Shown here piece after piece: positions 46,518 to 58,245 of a stretch of DNA of 64,000 nucleotides. The translations under genes were made by a program, and so were the position numbers. The notes beneath the pieces were generated by a model that worked only from the letters and a program-made list of their open reading frames with translations, did no database searches and had not been told where the DNA came from. The stretch comes from Luidia sarsii (taxonomy: Eukaryota; Echinodermata; Asteroidea; Paxillosida; Luidiidae). The stretch is from contig OX465109.1 in the NCBI GenBank assembly GCA_949987565.1, positions 12,478,509 through 12,542,508 of the forward strand, read 5' to 3'. How positions within the stretch are numbered: position 1 is the stretch's first letter; each line of letters opens with the position of its first letter.

Positions 46518-49500
46518 GGCAGGCAGACAGGCAGGCAGGCAGGCAGGCACACACACATACAAACAGGCAGGCACACACACAGATAAACAGACAGGCAGGC
46601 AGACTGGTATACACAAAGACAGGCAGGCACACACACAGAGAGACAGACAGACAGGCAGGCACACACACAGATAGAGAGACAGGCAGGCAGACTGGTAGAC
46701 ACACAGACAGACAGTCACACTGACAGTGAGTCAGGCACAAAAAACAGGCAGACAGGCAAGCAGGAGGCAGGCAGACAGACAGACAGGCAGGCAGGCAGGC
46801 AGTCTGGCAGGCATACAAACGGACTGACCGAGAGAGCCCTGATGAGAAACTTACAGTGAGACAAACAGCGACAGCAAATTTCATCATATGAAACAAAGGG
46901 ATAGAATAGCCCCCTCTGTGATTCATTGAAAGTTAATGTCAATATCTTACTCAAGCGTCGGTTAAAACTAACGGTAACTGCTCAGGCCATAGGAAGGCTA
47001 TGGAATACCGAGGTTGAAATCTACAGCACACTATGAAGGCTTGGACTCGGGCTTGGGATTTAACTTCTCTGACCCGTTACACTTCCCCGGGTATGGAAGA
47101 CCAAGCTCTGGTTGGTTCTTACGATTCGACCTCCACCGGCCCTGTTGGTGACGTAGAGGAAAATGCCGCCATCGTTCTCCTTGTATTGCACGGTGTAGCC
47201 GGTGATGTAGTTCCTAGTGTCGCCGAACGGTAACTGCGCTATCATGCCGTACAGGTCCACGGGAGCGTCGAGGGCGATCTCTATCCAGTTGGTGGCAATA
47301 TCCCCACTGGGGAACCAGGCAGAATCTGGGAAGGAGGCAAATCAGAAGCCATGGGAGTCAGATATGACATGATCTGATAGGGCCTGGCTCACTCCAGGAG
47401 ACGACCTGAAAGCCAATCATTTCCATAGAGCTGCTGGCGCTGTTTATAGCGTCTCAGTAATTTCTTTCTGCGTGTTGAGGCTTAGGGACCTTTTTGGCAA
47501 TCTTCTGGGGCACATTTTGACACCAATTTTGTTGAAATTGAAGGTGCCGTTCTCTGACAGTAAATTTTTTCAGGGCCATGGTGTAGTTTGACGGATTTTT
47601 TTCCATTGACTTACACTACATAAAAGCATAACATCCAAAGTGCAAAGTATATTTTTTAAGGAATTCTTTTGCATAATTACCTCATTAAAATTGCTCTCTA
47701 CAATTATTGGTTCGTCGTGTTTTATTATCATTATAAAATTCATGCAAATTGGGTGAATTCAATAAAAAGCATAGGAAATTCAAGGGAAAAAATGAAAAAC
47801 ATGAAAAAAGGAATCATGAATAAGACCCATTTTTGTGAGTTTTGCATGTGCTTTGATTTTGTCTTCACAAGTCCACTTTTCTTGTCAGAAACCTCATCAC
47901 ATTATAATTTATACCATTCTAAAGCTAACATATTGAGGTACATTTCTGTGAAGAATTTCTGCGGCCATTTTTGATCTCTTTGAATTAAGAATGTAAATAA
48001 TTAATTTAATTAATTATTATAATTAATTTAATTAATTTGAATATGATTTTTTTTTCATATTTATGTAATTTTCATCATTTTAGAAAGACAAAATTAGACA
48101 AAAGTGAGTATTACCCCCCCAAAATGATGCCATTCAAATGATCCATTACCATGCCTGTAAACGTGTATTGGTCAATATCGTGGGAACCCCCGTTTTCGAC
48201 GCTACACGTTTTCGACGCTTAGCCTTCTAACTCACATCGCACTATGAAAACAACTCCGTATAACAATCTCAGACCTCGTATCTTACAGTTGGTTTCCTGC
48301 TCTTGTCCGTCACCGAAAATTTGGAAATTTAAAGCTTTTCCAGTAGGCCAAACTCGAGTTATTCAAAAAGTTGCTCTTTTGGGGTCTATTTTCCTAGGTA
48401 CAAAATTGGCAGTTGCTTCGAAGCTCCAGTTTTCTTTATTGTTGGTCCCCAAAAAAATATGAGTGTACCATAACAAACCCCAACATCCGTAGAAAAAAAT
48501 ATATCACGCAACTTGAGGCAGTCCGTTCAGGGTAAAAACTTTGGAGCCTCCTATAAGGCGTCTCGCTTATATATTTTCTATATTTTTTTCTATTATTATT
48601 TAAAGACAAAAAGTAACATGGCCAAATAGGCTTTTATAAAAAATAAAAAAAATAAAAGGGCAGCTAGAGAAAGTACCAAGAAGGAGGAAATGTGTCTCTG
48701 GAGTGACATTGGGAAAGGTCATAACTGAAGAAGCAGCGAGAAAGAGGATTGTGGAGTTTTTTTTAACGTCACAAAAGAAGACATCAACCAGACCAATACG
48801 TTTTAAGCATAAATTATGAATGATTTTAGAAAAGTGTTAGAAGCAGTGTGGAAAAACAAAAACAAAGATGAACACAAAATAACATACAGGGAAGAATTTT
48901 ACAGTGCCACACAGCATTTTGAGTTATTTTAAGAATTTATTTTGCGTTTGGCTGCACTGGGACACCTTACTAAACACCACTGACGAAAATAGGTGACGAA
49001 GCTTACTGCGCGGTGCGCCGCGGACGTCAACAAAACCGGGTAATCTTACGGAAGTGACAGGCTTGATCAACCTTCTCTATGATTATTCTAATAGTCTGTG
49101 GTGTGGAGAAAGTGACTGAGACCTCTTTTAGTGTGAAACTTTCGTCCACATTGTTCAGTTTGAAGAAAAGTCCTTATATCGTCGAAAACCGGTTATTGGA
49201 GGATACATGTATACATGTACATGCATGGGTAGATAAACAAATCATACATCCAGATTGTGTGTCACTTCAAGATCGTCTTTTCTTCGCTCTCCTCGAAGAA
49301 ATTCAGCATATCTGAAATGTCTTCTTCTCCATATGTTGTTCTGGAACACCGGCCAATATGTAGTGTCTTTTCAGGCTTCTTGGGCCATTCTGAAGCTGTA
49401 GTATGGAGTCTTTTACGCGATAATTCAACCGGAAGTTGCACACTTTGGGCCGAAACTCACGAACGCTTTTGGATGACAGAAAAAGGATTGGTCTGGCTTC

Positions 49501-52500
49501 TTTTTCAACCCGTATTTATTTTAATATACGTCCGACATGGGGCACCATACTATGGTTAGAAAGCTTGTTTATTCACATTTCCAATGTTACCACTTTTGAC
49601 TAACAGAATGGTCAAAATAACCCGGCTCTTTGAGGGTTAAGAGCCTCGTTTGCAGAGCGGGTTACATATTAGACATCTCACCGCTGTTGAGTCGAGCCTT
49701 CACCACGGTGTCTGTTGTGAAGCGACCAACGTCGAATGTAGACAGCTGGTCATCACGGATGGCACCGCTCTCCATACCGAGGGGCTGGCAGCAGGGACAG
49801 TCTGCAGGGGGTTGGAAGGGTGCATGGCCAGTAAAACAATTGACATGATTTCAGACAGTGATTCATGTAGGATTTAGTAACTGGATATCACGATGGTCAA
49901 ACTTTGAACCTAACAAAAGTCCCTCAACAGCTGTGAACTGAGAACAACACTGGCAGTTAACGGTTCGTTTCTATCGCAGGGATGCAGTATCAAGTTTTTG
50001 TTTCAAGAAACAGCGGTACATTCATGACGCAGACAGATCTTGGCAGAGAATGGCGTGAAGATGCTGGGCTCACCAATGACTACAAACTGATAGGAGCAGC
50101 TGGCTTCGTTGCCATCGGAGTCTCTGACCGTGCAGGTGACGTCTGTGACAGGCACAGGTGGAAACAGATCTCCGTCTGCGATGACATTCTCCTCAGAGTC
50201 CTTACACAAGATACTGACGAGACACAGAGAGATAGACAGACAGAGAGGGGTGGAGATAGAGGAGACAGGGGAAAGTGGTGGGGAAAGAGGGGTGGAAGAG
50301 ACAGGGAGAGGGAGAGGAGGAGGGAGAGGGAGACAGAGGGGGAGAAGGAGAGGAAGGGAGGGGTAGAGGGGGAATAAAACGGAGAGGGAGAGGGAGAGGG
50401 AGGGGAGCGAGAGGGGTAGGGAGTGATAGAGAGGTCGAGGAAGGGAAGGGGGAGAGAGGCATTTAAGGGGATGGGAGTTGTAGGGGAGGGGAAGGGGGAG
50501 GGGGATGGGTGTGAGACGAGGTGGTTGTGAGGGGACGGCAGGGTAGCGGTAGGGGCGTGGATGGGGAGAAAGAGGGGGTGTGACGAAAGGGGGTCAGGGT
50601 ACGGCAGGGGAGAGGTAGAGGGAAGGGGAAGGACAGGGGAGGGAGAGTTAAAGGGACAGTAAGAGTTATGGGAAAAGAAGGGGAGGGGAGGGGAACGGTA
50701 GAGGAGGGGATGGCAGGAGGGAGGGGGTGTAAGGGGAAGGGAGAATGGAAGGGAGGGGGGAGGGAAAGGGAGAGACTGCATTTACTCAAAACAATATTTT
50801 AATGAATTAAGTAACGAATGCTTCTAGAATATTAAAATTAGACAACGGGGAAAAGAAAAATGTTCAATTCAAGGTTTACGGTGACAATGGTAACCGGTGA
50901 AAAGTTAAACATTATCCGCATTATACACGAGACAATGTAGAGTAGATAACTCTTTTCAAAGCTAAGGATCAATTCTGGTTTGTTTTCCCAAATCGAGATT
51001 TCTTCTCGTGTACTGTTTTAACTGAAACCATTGAATCGGGGTCACTTAGTTCGTTTAAGAGCTGTTCTAAAATATCCTACTTGTTAAGAATTCCGTCTTC
51101 TGGGTCAATGACCTGCGGTCTGTAGTACCACCTGACAGCGGCCTCGGTCATGTCGCCGTAGATGAACCCGCCGTAGTCATCGGGGCAGGTCAAGTCCGGC
51201 GGTTCGCCCACGGGAGGCCGGGGAGTCGGAGGGTCAGTGGCTGGAGAAGGGTATAGGGACAGTGCCAAGGAGCATTCGATAGCGTTCGATTATAGAGCTT
51301 AACACGTTGAACCTGGTTACCCGTTCCCTACCCATCTCACGCAACAAGGAGTAACAAGGTAACATCGACCCGTGCTTGACCCAGTAAAGCTAATCGAACG
51401 CAAGGGAAGATATTTAATCTCCCGAGATTCCGGGTGAACCTGAATGTTGTGTGTATATGTATCTACCATTAATCCTGAATATATATTGCATTCCGCCTTT
51501 AATACAGCCTTTTGGGTCTTTTCTATACGAGATATAAAAGGATGGTACACGATCTGCAAAGCGTAATTTAAACTTATATTGAGCAATTACTTACTCGTCG
51601 AGAAATTTATAATGATATCAGAAATTCCATGAAATTCTAGCGCTCGGGATTCTGCCGATTTCGAGAAAAGGGGACATAAGTTGAATTTCCAACTATCCCT
51701 CCGCGGAGCGGTTGTTGGAACAATAGTTTCTTAAACATATACCGCCCTCTATGTCTGAAATAAGTTAGTTGACATTTAAAAAATTTTCACGGTTTGTTTC
51801 ATGACATGGTTGACGGATTGAGCCGAAATTTGTTATTTTTTTGGAAAACGTCGAGTTTGACAACGTATGGCATTGATTCCTTGATCTTCGCAAATGGTGT
51901 ACCCTACCTTTAAGTAACATGTGACAACGATCACTAAAAGGTATGGCTGTTTGGCAACCAAGGCTTCGGTCGTGGCTTCATGACTGTTGTTTGTTTAAAT
52001 TATGTAACGCGTTTAAAAGTACGGGCTTTGTCACCATAGTCTGCTAGAGAACAATGACCTTTCATCGTGCAATGATACGGGGCCCAAGCTGCGGCATAAA
52101 TGCCATTGGTATGAGGGAAATTGTACGACCATCACAATGCGACGCCATTGAAGGGGTTCAACGCTACTGTTCGTATTCGTTTTTACGTTGGATCAACTTT
52201 CTGCTCTAAAAATGGAGAAGTTACCGTCAGGTGGGAGACAACTTCGAGATGGCTGGGATTTGTTGTATTACTGTTACCAACTAGACCTCCAAAACACATG
52301 GGCACTTACGAGAAAGCACACTGATGATTGTGACGGAAGCAATCGAGCGCACTAATGGACAGGAAACGTTCCCGGCATTGGAAAATACCGCCCTCCAACG
52401 CCCAGTCTCGGGACTATTGTCTCGTCGCACAAGGCTGTCTGGAGATGATGGGGAAATATCGACCAGCTACCGGTCTTGAACACGGGTCTCGAAAACGGGG

Positions 52501-54080
52501 CTGTGCCCGCACTTGGCCAATATCCTAGACAAAAGTCCTGAGAGTCTATGTGCTCAGTCAACCACACCGGCCGTTAACCAACATTTGGCAGACGATAGGT
52601 ATTGCACACGGTGCGTTGGAGTACCTTTTGAGTAACGTTTTACTTGCACGTGCAAGTAAAAAGTTGCACAGGTGACCATGTGGCCATTAGGCGATACACA
52701 GTGTGTGCCCTGCTGTCAACCACCACAGTGCTATGGTTACAGTTGGCGAGCGGGTCTCTGGTGGCTCCCCTAGGAGTGCTGACGTCACGGCGGACGGTTT
52801 CGAGATTAACGTACAATGAACAATGGCGGGCAACGAGCCGAATTCAACGTGAGCACCGTGTACGCAGATTGATCGATGTTATCTTCATGAAACAAATAGT
52901 AAGGTTCACGGAATGGCGAGCATGCATACAAATTGAATGCCGAACACTAGCATTGGGGAGATTGCAATATAATGCTTTACTTCATTGTGTACGGGATGCA
53001 TTTGATGGTCATAAAGAAGAGTTGGTAAGGTCCTAAGTCTACCGACTTTTTTTTCAAAACAAACAAAGAGAAAAAAATGGTTTGGAACATTTAAAAATTT
53101 GAGCTCCAACCCGAGACCTCTGGCTTAACGTATCAGCGTTCATACCACCTGAGCTATCCATGCAACCCTTAGGTGGCACCCTGCACAAACAATATACTCG
53201 TCTGTGCCAGGGTGGGGGCGCCAGTCAGAAGTATTTCAACCATTAACTGCTGTATATCTCCAGGGATCAGGTCCTCTTTTTCATTCTGAAAAATCATGTT
53301 AATTTTTCATGTTCTTTTTTTCTCAAAATTTAGATATATTTGAGGGGATGATGATTTCAGTTGGGTGTCCTACACATACCCAGTGCACAGAAACTTCAAG
53401 GTGATGCCCACTGATTCGCAGGCAAAGATGCTATTCACACATGCCTGAGGCCGTCGAAATGCACCTCTGAGCACCAAAATGATTGACGTATTGTAAATGT
53501 GCACTTAGGTGACACTTTGGATGGGCAGGCACGTACGTCACACAGAGGGGCAACGAGACTCTGTGGCAGTTTTTTTGGAAAGTTTTGGAAAGTCCAACGA
53601 GCTCGCAGTGGTTCGAAAAGTAAAGGCTGTTGTACAGAGCTTAGACAAAGTATGTGGAAAGTGTTTTGAGAATATAGCCGTCGGCATTGGCTATGAGAAG
53701 CAGGAATCAGGCTTTTATCAGTCAAAATGAAAAGACCAAGTCTACGCTATAATATATTACAGTGGGTCATTGGTAAATAATGGAGGCAATAGGAAATTTT
53801 GAAGGGAAATTGTGATTTGTGTAGAACTTCACGATTAACCCGGTTCATGAAACAAAGATTGTGGAAACGGTTACTCACCGACCAAATTCGGTCTCTCCTT
53901 CCGGCACTTTCCGCTCATGATCTCCATGGACTTGTCCCTGAAGGCGATGACGTCAGTGCCCCACTCGGACATGCGCAGGACGGAGCAGGACTCGCCTCGG
54001 ACGGGAGAGACGGTCAGGCCGAGACTGGCCAGGCACAGCGACCAGAGGAGCGCCGGGCCCAGTCGGGGAGGAGACGGCAT
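39774..54080 (-). CDS. Gene B: secreted signal-HYR-F5/8C-HYR-F5/8C protein, 12 exons
   Basis: Inferred exons, right to left: 53879-54080, 52310-52438, 51081-51240, 50074-50213, 49682-49801, 47123-47325, 46153-46324, 44607-44769, 43266-43405, 42831-42950, 41771-41973, 39774-39932. The sum is 1911 bp, giving 636 residues and a TAG. All phases agree. The layout equals gene D, with one extra residue in the second HYR (WYADRPQ for WYDRPQ). It is the cleanest copy of the family in the window, with no disabling change seen. The predicted product is secreted and adhesive or recognition-like; ligand and tissue are unknown. Module 1 and its introns are almost identical to gene D, which points to recent duplication or gene conversion. 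Confidence 0.72.
40005..41450. repeat. Expanded (CAGA/CAGG/CATA)n array, gene B module 2
   Basis: About 1.45 kb, the largest of the six. Higher-order blocks with CTCACAGACATACATACAGA recur about every 60-340 bp. The 402-codon minus frame is an artefact of the array. Confidence 0.95.
42104..42255. mobile_element. 152-bp inverted-repeat element, gene B module 2 intron
   Basis: The left arm 42104-42140 (CATTCAGATGAAAACAACCA...) is the reverse complement of the right arm 42222-42255 with a few mismatches. It is found only here, directly beside a SINE. Confidence 0.55.
42269..42441 (+). mobile_element. tRNA-like SINE, gene B module 2 intron
   Basis: The leader (CATCCCTGGAGATATACGGC, GGTTGAATGCTTCTGGCTGG) is followed by a tRNA-like part at 42369-42441 with A-box TAGCTCAGATTGG and B-box GGTTCAATTC. 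It is a SINE or tRNA pseudogene. It lies on the strand opposite to the gene and is absent from the equivalent gene D intron. Confidence 0.65.
43266..44769 (-). CDS. Gene B, second HYR module (2 exons)
   Basis: HYR-a is 44607-44769, 163 bp, one codon longer than its paralogues ([20 protein letters not shown]; the sequon NMT is kept). HYR-b is 43266-43405 ([36 protein letters not shown]). HYR-b has a GTAAGT donor instead of GTGAG. Confidence 0.78.
43414..43905. repeat. (GGGAGA)n array next to the HYR-b acceptor, gene B module 2
   Basis: Pure AGGGAG runs lie at 43614-43795, and GA-rich sequence lies up to the exon. Confidence 0.95.
44770..46152. other. Gene B intron between modules 1 and 2
   Basis: Counterpart of 9155-10536. 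No exon or repeat array was seen. Confidence 0.6.
46153..49801 (-). CDS. Gene B, first F5/8C module (3 exons, internal)
   Basis: Exons are 49682-49801, 47123-47325 and 46153-46324. The sequence is almost the same as gene D module 1. The last exon is open through [13 protein letters not shown] to the GTGGGT donor. Confidence 0.78.
46406..46830. repeat. (CAGA/CAGG)n array, gene B module 1
   Basis: Near-identical to 10794-11190 apart from a few unit gains. Confidence 0.95.
48640..48819 (+). pseudogene. Coding-looking fragment in the intron insertion, gene B
   Basis: Counterpart of 13005-13178, open to the same TGA. One replacement in the basic tail (RPIRF for RPKRF). Confidence 0.3.
49262..49456 (-). 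pseudogene. Coding-looking fragment of unknown type, gene B intron
   Basis: Counterpart of 13621-13815. It has one replacement (VKLS to VELS) beside one silent change, and is open over the same 64 codons. Confidence 0.3.
50074..51240 (-). CDS. Gene B, first HYR module (2 exons)
   Basis: HYR-a is 51081-51240 and HYR-b is 50074-50213. In HYR-a the NMT sequon is changed to DMT ([15 protein letters not shown]), so the glycosylation site kept in the other copies is lost here. Confidence 0.8.
50225..50775. repeat. G/A-rich array next to the HYR-b acceptor, gene B module 1
   Basis: Counterpart of 14584-15135, with small length differences. Confidence 0.9.
52310..52438 (-). CDS. Gene B exon 2 (N-terminal region)
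   Basis: 129 bp, phase 1 at both ends. Relative to genes C and D it has a GTG for GTA valine codon, a silent change in this frame. Confidence 0.5.
53101..53272 (-). mobile_element. tRNA-like SINE copy, gene B intron 1
   Basis: Orthologous to the gene C copy (30700-30872). The A-box and B-box are both present. Confidence 0.65.
53879..54080 (-). CDS. Gene B exon 1 (signal peptide)
   Basis: The ATG is at 54078-54080. The signal peptide ends VSPVRG|ESC (residue 29). Two cysteines lie in the mature part. The donor is G|GTGAGT in phase 1. Confidence 0.82.
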
Positions 54081-54154
54081 GGTGCGCGCTGAGAGTCACG
54101 CCTGAGCTCACGGGAACTTAATCACAGTTCAACTCCAGGCAGACCGACACTCCG

Positions 54155-54175
54155 TATATATACAGTGACGTATCA
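54155..54175 (-). promoter_or_regulatory. Core promoter of gene B: TATA box and CRE-like site
   Basis: TATATATA is at 54155-54162 and TGACGTATCA at 54166-54175. The start is expected near 54125-54130. The conserved upstream block runs to about 54550 and keeps the perfect GCATGCG/CGCATGC inverted repeat. Confidence 0.65.
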
Positions 54176-54770
54176 TACAATTGCCAAGGGCCCGCCGGGT
54201 TTTATATGCACCACGGCTTACACCGTGACGCGCTCGTTGGCCAATCACTGACGATGCTTACATGAGGTCACGTGTGGTCCTATGAATATGCATGCGAGTC
54301 GCACGCATGCGATATAAAACAAATCTCCTTGATGGAGGTCCTTGCCATGAAGAGTCTACCGCCAAAAGGGGCGGGAGTTGAAGACAGCCCTCCCATTGCC
54401 CTACTCTATTCAATCGATTGCGTGGAAACCCAGACTCGAGGTCCTTCGAGGGGCCTTCGTCCGCGTATCTACTGCGCAGCGAGCCAGTACTAATTGATCA
54501 GTCCATTAGCACATCCACTTTGTTCTCTCATTTTCATACAAAAGATTCTTTTGCACAGGAAAGTCGTGTATTGGTCGGTCGGCTGGCATTCTATTCCTTC
54601 GTGTGCATGTGGCTATAACCTTTTATGCACGGCCTGCATTGCCTTGCTTTTCTCAGCGCTGCTATATCTTGTCTTGTCCTGCCTTTCTCTGTCTCACCTT
54701 TCCTTGTATTTCACGCGTGGATGGCTGTGAAAAATGTGCGAATCTTTCCCATCCTTTACCAGTATTGGAT

Positions 54771-55300
54771 TGTCCTGCCCTGCCCTGCCCTGCCCCGCCC
54801 TGCCCTGCCCCGCCCTGCGCTGCCCTGCCCTGCCCTTCCCTTCCCTGCCCTGGTCTAAACTGCCCAGCACTGCACAGGCCTGCTCTGCCCTGCCTTTCCC
54901 TACCCTGCCCTGCCCTCTCTCGCCCTGCCGTGCTCTAAATTTCTCTGCTCTACTCTGCCCTGCCCTGCCCTGCCCTGCCCTGCCCTGCCCTGCCCTGCCC
55001 TGCCCTGCCCTGCCCTGCCCTGCCCTGCCCTGCCCTGCCCTGCCCTGCCCTGCCCTGCCCTGCCCTGCCCTGCCCTGCCCTGCCCTGCCCTGCCCTGCCC
55101 TGCCCTGCCCTGCCCTGCCCTGTCCTGCCCTGCCCTGCCTTGCCCTGCCCCGCCCTGCCCTGCCATACCCTGCCCTACCCTGCCCTTCCCTCCGCTGCCC
55201 TGCCCTGCCCTACCCTGCCCTGCCCTGCTCTGGCCTGCCCGGCGCTGCCCTGCCCTGCCCTGCCATGCCCTGCCGTGCCATGCCATGCCATGCCATGCCA
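54771..55300. repeat. (CCCTG)n array, promoter-B copy
   Basis: It contains the longest pure run of the four, about 170 bp of uninterrupted CCCTG (54957-55130), then CCATG units at the right end. Confidence 0.95.
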
Positions 55301-56161
55301 ACTTTTGAGAGTAATTTAAAAAAAAGTTAATGCATGCATGTGCGACCTTGAGGTTTCCCTTTTTCGAGGGAACTTTTTACAAATTATCATTTTGTGCAAA
55401 TACTTCCCACTAATTCTCAGTCTCATATCATACTCGTCATTTGATCGCATCCAGTTGCATATTTTATTTCGTCGTGCCGGATACATTTTTAGACAGTATT
55501 TCATATGATTTTGTGACCAAAGCAAAAATCAGACATGTCAAAGTTGCAGTCTGCTACATTGATGGAAATGATCTAACCCCGAACTTACTTTAAACACCAA
55601 ATTAAAAATTCCTGATGTACATGTGCATGTACCAGTTTTGGTTTGACAGTCCTTCAGAATGGTTTAAATGGATACATATTGGAGTGAGAGAAATGAAGGG
55701 AGCATGGAATGCAGTAATAGATCTGGGCTTGTCAATTGTACATACAAATTGTGATTGTTTCTCCAATAAAGAATTGCATTGGAACTGATGATCATTGTGT
55801 CATTTGAATGAGTCTCTTTTTGAATGAGTCTCTTTTCGTTTCCTTTTCAATACCAAGTCTTATACGAAAAAAGAGTCTCCTTGGTAACTACTTACGCCAA
55901 ATTTTGTTATAAGCAGTTATCGTGGTAACCATTAACCCTTACCACAGCAATTTTAATAGCAGTTAATTTTCCTTGATCAGGGATGATAAAGATGTCGCAA
56001 TTTCATAAAATAGTATTCTTGAATTCTCGGCAAATGAATTAAAACGAGTGAACGGGCTTTAAAATAATTTAGCTGGAAGATATTCAAACTCGTCTGCTCT
56101 GATGTTTGTTGAGAATGGGTTTTGTGTCTACAGCCCATTTTGTCTGTGAAAGATGTTTGCG
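55301..56161. other. Intergenic flank, no gene seen
   Basis: Equivalent to 1020-1891. Nothing was recognised beyond unit-shared sequence. Confidence 0.5.
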
Positions 56162-56180
56162 TTTATTTCAAGGATGAATT

Positions 56181-56324
56181 CTAGTGGTCTGGTGATTCAT
56201 CGGCGGAGAGATACTCGTCTTTGCACTCGGCAATCTTACGCAGTCGCTGCTGTGCAACGTCCGCCATTGTCTCACGCATGTCGGGATACTCCTTCAACAC
56301 TGCGGAGAAATAATGTCCGTCCAC
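56181..56324 (-). pseudogene. HCN channel-like terminal exon, unit A
   Basis: The exon is open for 47 residues and a TAG. AATAAA is at 56162-56167. It is intact although the pore exon of the same unit is frameshifted. Confidence 0.6.
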
Positions 56325-56727
56325 CTAGTATCAAATAATCCCTTCACATGCTGGACCTTCAAATAAAATTATGACATATCTGGGCACTTTGTATTTCATC
56401 ATTGTTATGGCTACTATAGTAAATATCTTAATCAAAAGTCTACAACGTCATCTAGTAGCATACAAAGCCGTCTTAAATCTCTCATAGCCCATAGAGAGTA
56501 ATTTGAAGCTGGGCCAATGATTCCGGAGAGGATGATGGATATGTAGTCTATGGCTACGGCTTAAAGTTACGCACGAGTCTATGGAAGCCGCAAACTGGCT
56601 GGTCAAGGCTTGAAAATACACACGAGTCTACGGAAGGCGCTTAATGGCGGCTGCAGCTAATACCCGTAGACTCGTGTGGTATTTGGCTATGTCTTGAAAG
56701 TACACGAGAATCTTTCAAAGAATCTAT

Positions 56728-56934
56728 CCTCCACTCTCCCTCTCTCTCCAAGTCTGTCCCTCCCTCCTACTCTCTCTCTTTTCAATTTTCTTCCTCCCCT
56801 CCCCTATCGCCACCTCTCTCTGCCCACCTCTCTCTCCCCTCCCATTTCTCTCAACCTCTCCCCTCTAATTCTCTATTCCACTTCTTTACCTCTGTCTCTC
56901 CACCTCTCTCCCTGCATCCCTCCTCTCAATCCAC
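56728..56934. repeat. CTCCC-rich tract, unit A
   Basis: Counterpart of 34311-34513. Confidence 0.8.
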
Positions 56935-57394
56935 ATGTCTCTAACTCACTTTGTTTAAGAGTCACAATGTCAAGGGTGCAATACTTAAATGACCAATGGC
57001 CAAACTGAGTCGAAGACAATAGGATAGGATGCATTTTGAGGTACGTGACCAGTCAGCAATGACAATGATCGCCGTCTAGGTATAACGATATCATAAATCA
57101 GTCTTCTTTGATCGCCAAAACGAACTGCCGCTCATAGGAACACACCACATGCCCAGGGCGCCCTCAAAGTGTTGGCTCCCAGTCGTAGTCTTGTCCCGCA
57201 GGCTCTGTTTAGGTCTCAAATGCTTTTGCAAAAACCCAGCTTAGGCTCAGGCTCCGTCCCTACTTCCTTAATCCATTTTAAACAGACACAAACAAGGGCC
57301 GCTTGGCATCGGTTTTGAAGAAGAACAAGACTCCCAACCATTAACTTAAAGGAAGAGACAGGACTTGTGTTTTTAGGTTTGGGTTAACATTGCC

Positions 57395-58190
57395 TAAGTC
57401 GGGCATAGACCCTGTAAGTCTCGTGGTAAAAAAGGGTCACCTTACACTTCCGGGCACAATTCCGGGCACGATATGGAATGCATTATTAAATAATGAAGAA
57501 AGCCTCTTTACAACTAAAAACACAGGTTTATGGATTAAGTATATTAAAAATATAAGAATGAGCAATTTTTTCTCCAAAATTGCGAATACGGCAGAGAAAA
57601 CAAATAAATGTAACCGACCTTTATCTTCCGGTTGTTAGTACAGTATTGCGAATACGGCCCGACTGTTGTACGCGACGTGAGCACTACTACTTAATATCGC
57701 ACCGAAGTTGGTATGGTTCGCATTCGGGCAAGAAAAAAATTGATTGATTTCCGCTACGTGTCACTTGCCTGCCAGGGCCGTCATTATGCATGTCCGTGGT
57801 CATATGCAGCACGATTTGAGTTTTGAATTACAGGACACGTATGTATACATGCATGTACAAGCCTAAGGTAACAAGTTCGCTTGTCTGGGAACACGACTAT
57901 CACCTCTTGTTGCATAGGTTCTACGGTTTCAAACGTGAAAACGGAAATCTATTTTAACTACTTTTGTCTGTAAAACGTGCAAAATCACGTATTTTACACA
58001 GTGTATTTTTCATATTCTATTCCTAAAAGACTATTCTAATAGTTTAAACTGTTTCAATCGGCGCGATTTTTAACAAAAATGTTCGACGATCCACGCTTTA
58101 CCTCCTATGTGAGGAGCCCGGAAGTCGTGAATCTCGCGGTAACACGTACATTCTCGAGGCAAACTTACACGGTCTGTTGAAAAGTGCCCA
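57395..58190. other. Unit-A-specific segment of about 800 bp between the HCN-like exons
   Basis: The other units run from TTGCCTTAGCCGGGTATTGA straight into the pore-exon flank. Here unrelated sequence intervenes, bounded by two similar blocks (GTAAGTCTCGTGGTAA near 57415 and GTCGTGAATCTCGCGGTAA near 58123). No gene was recognised. It may be an insertion. Confidence 0.5.
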
Positions 58191-58245
58191 AAACTTCCAT
58201 GTCTTATCTGCCCCGATAATGATGTCGGTGTGGAAAATACGGTAC

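Larger units (their letters stand above)
47830..49605. other. Intron insertion of about 1.8 kb, gene B module 1
   Basis: The same insertion as 12190-13965, offset by about 35.64 kb with few differences, so it preceded the duplication that made D and B module 1. It holds the coding-looking frames at 48640-48819 (+) and 49262-49456 (-). Confidence 0.5.

Noticed and set aside
52644..53036. 130-151-codon plus ORF in intron 1 of genes B, C and D (MHVQV...)
   Set aside because: It is antisense in an intron, its ends differ between copies, and no domain or splice support was seen. It is kept only as shared intron sequence.
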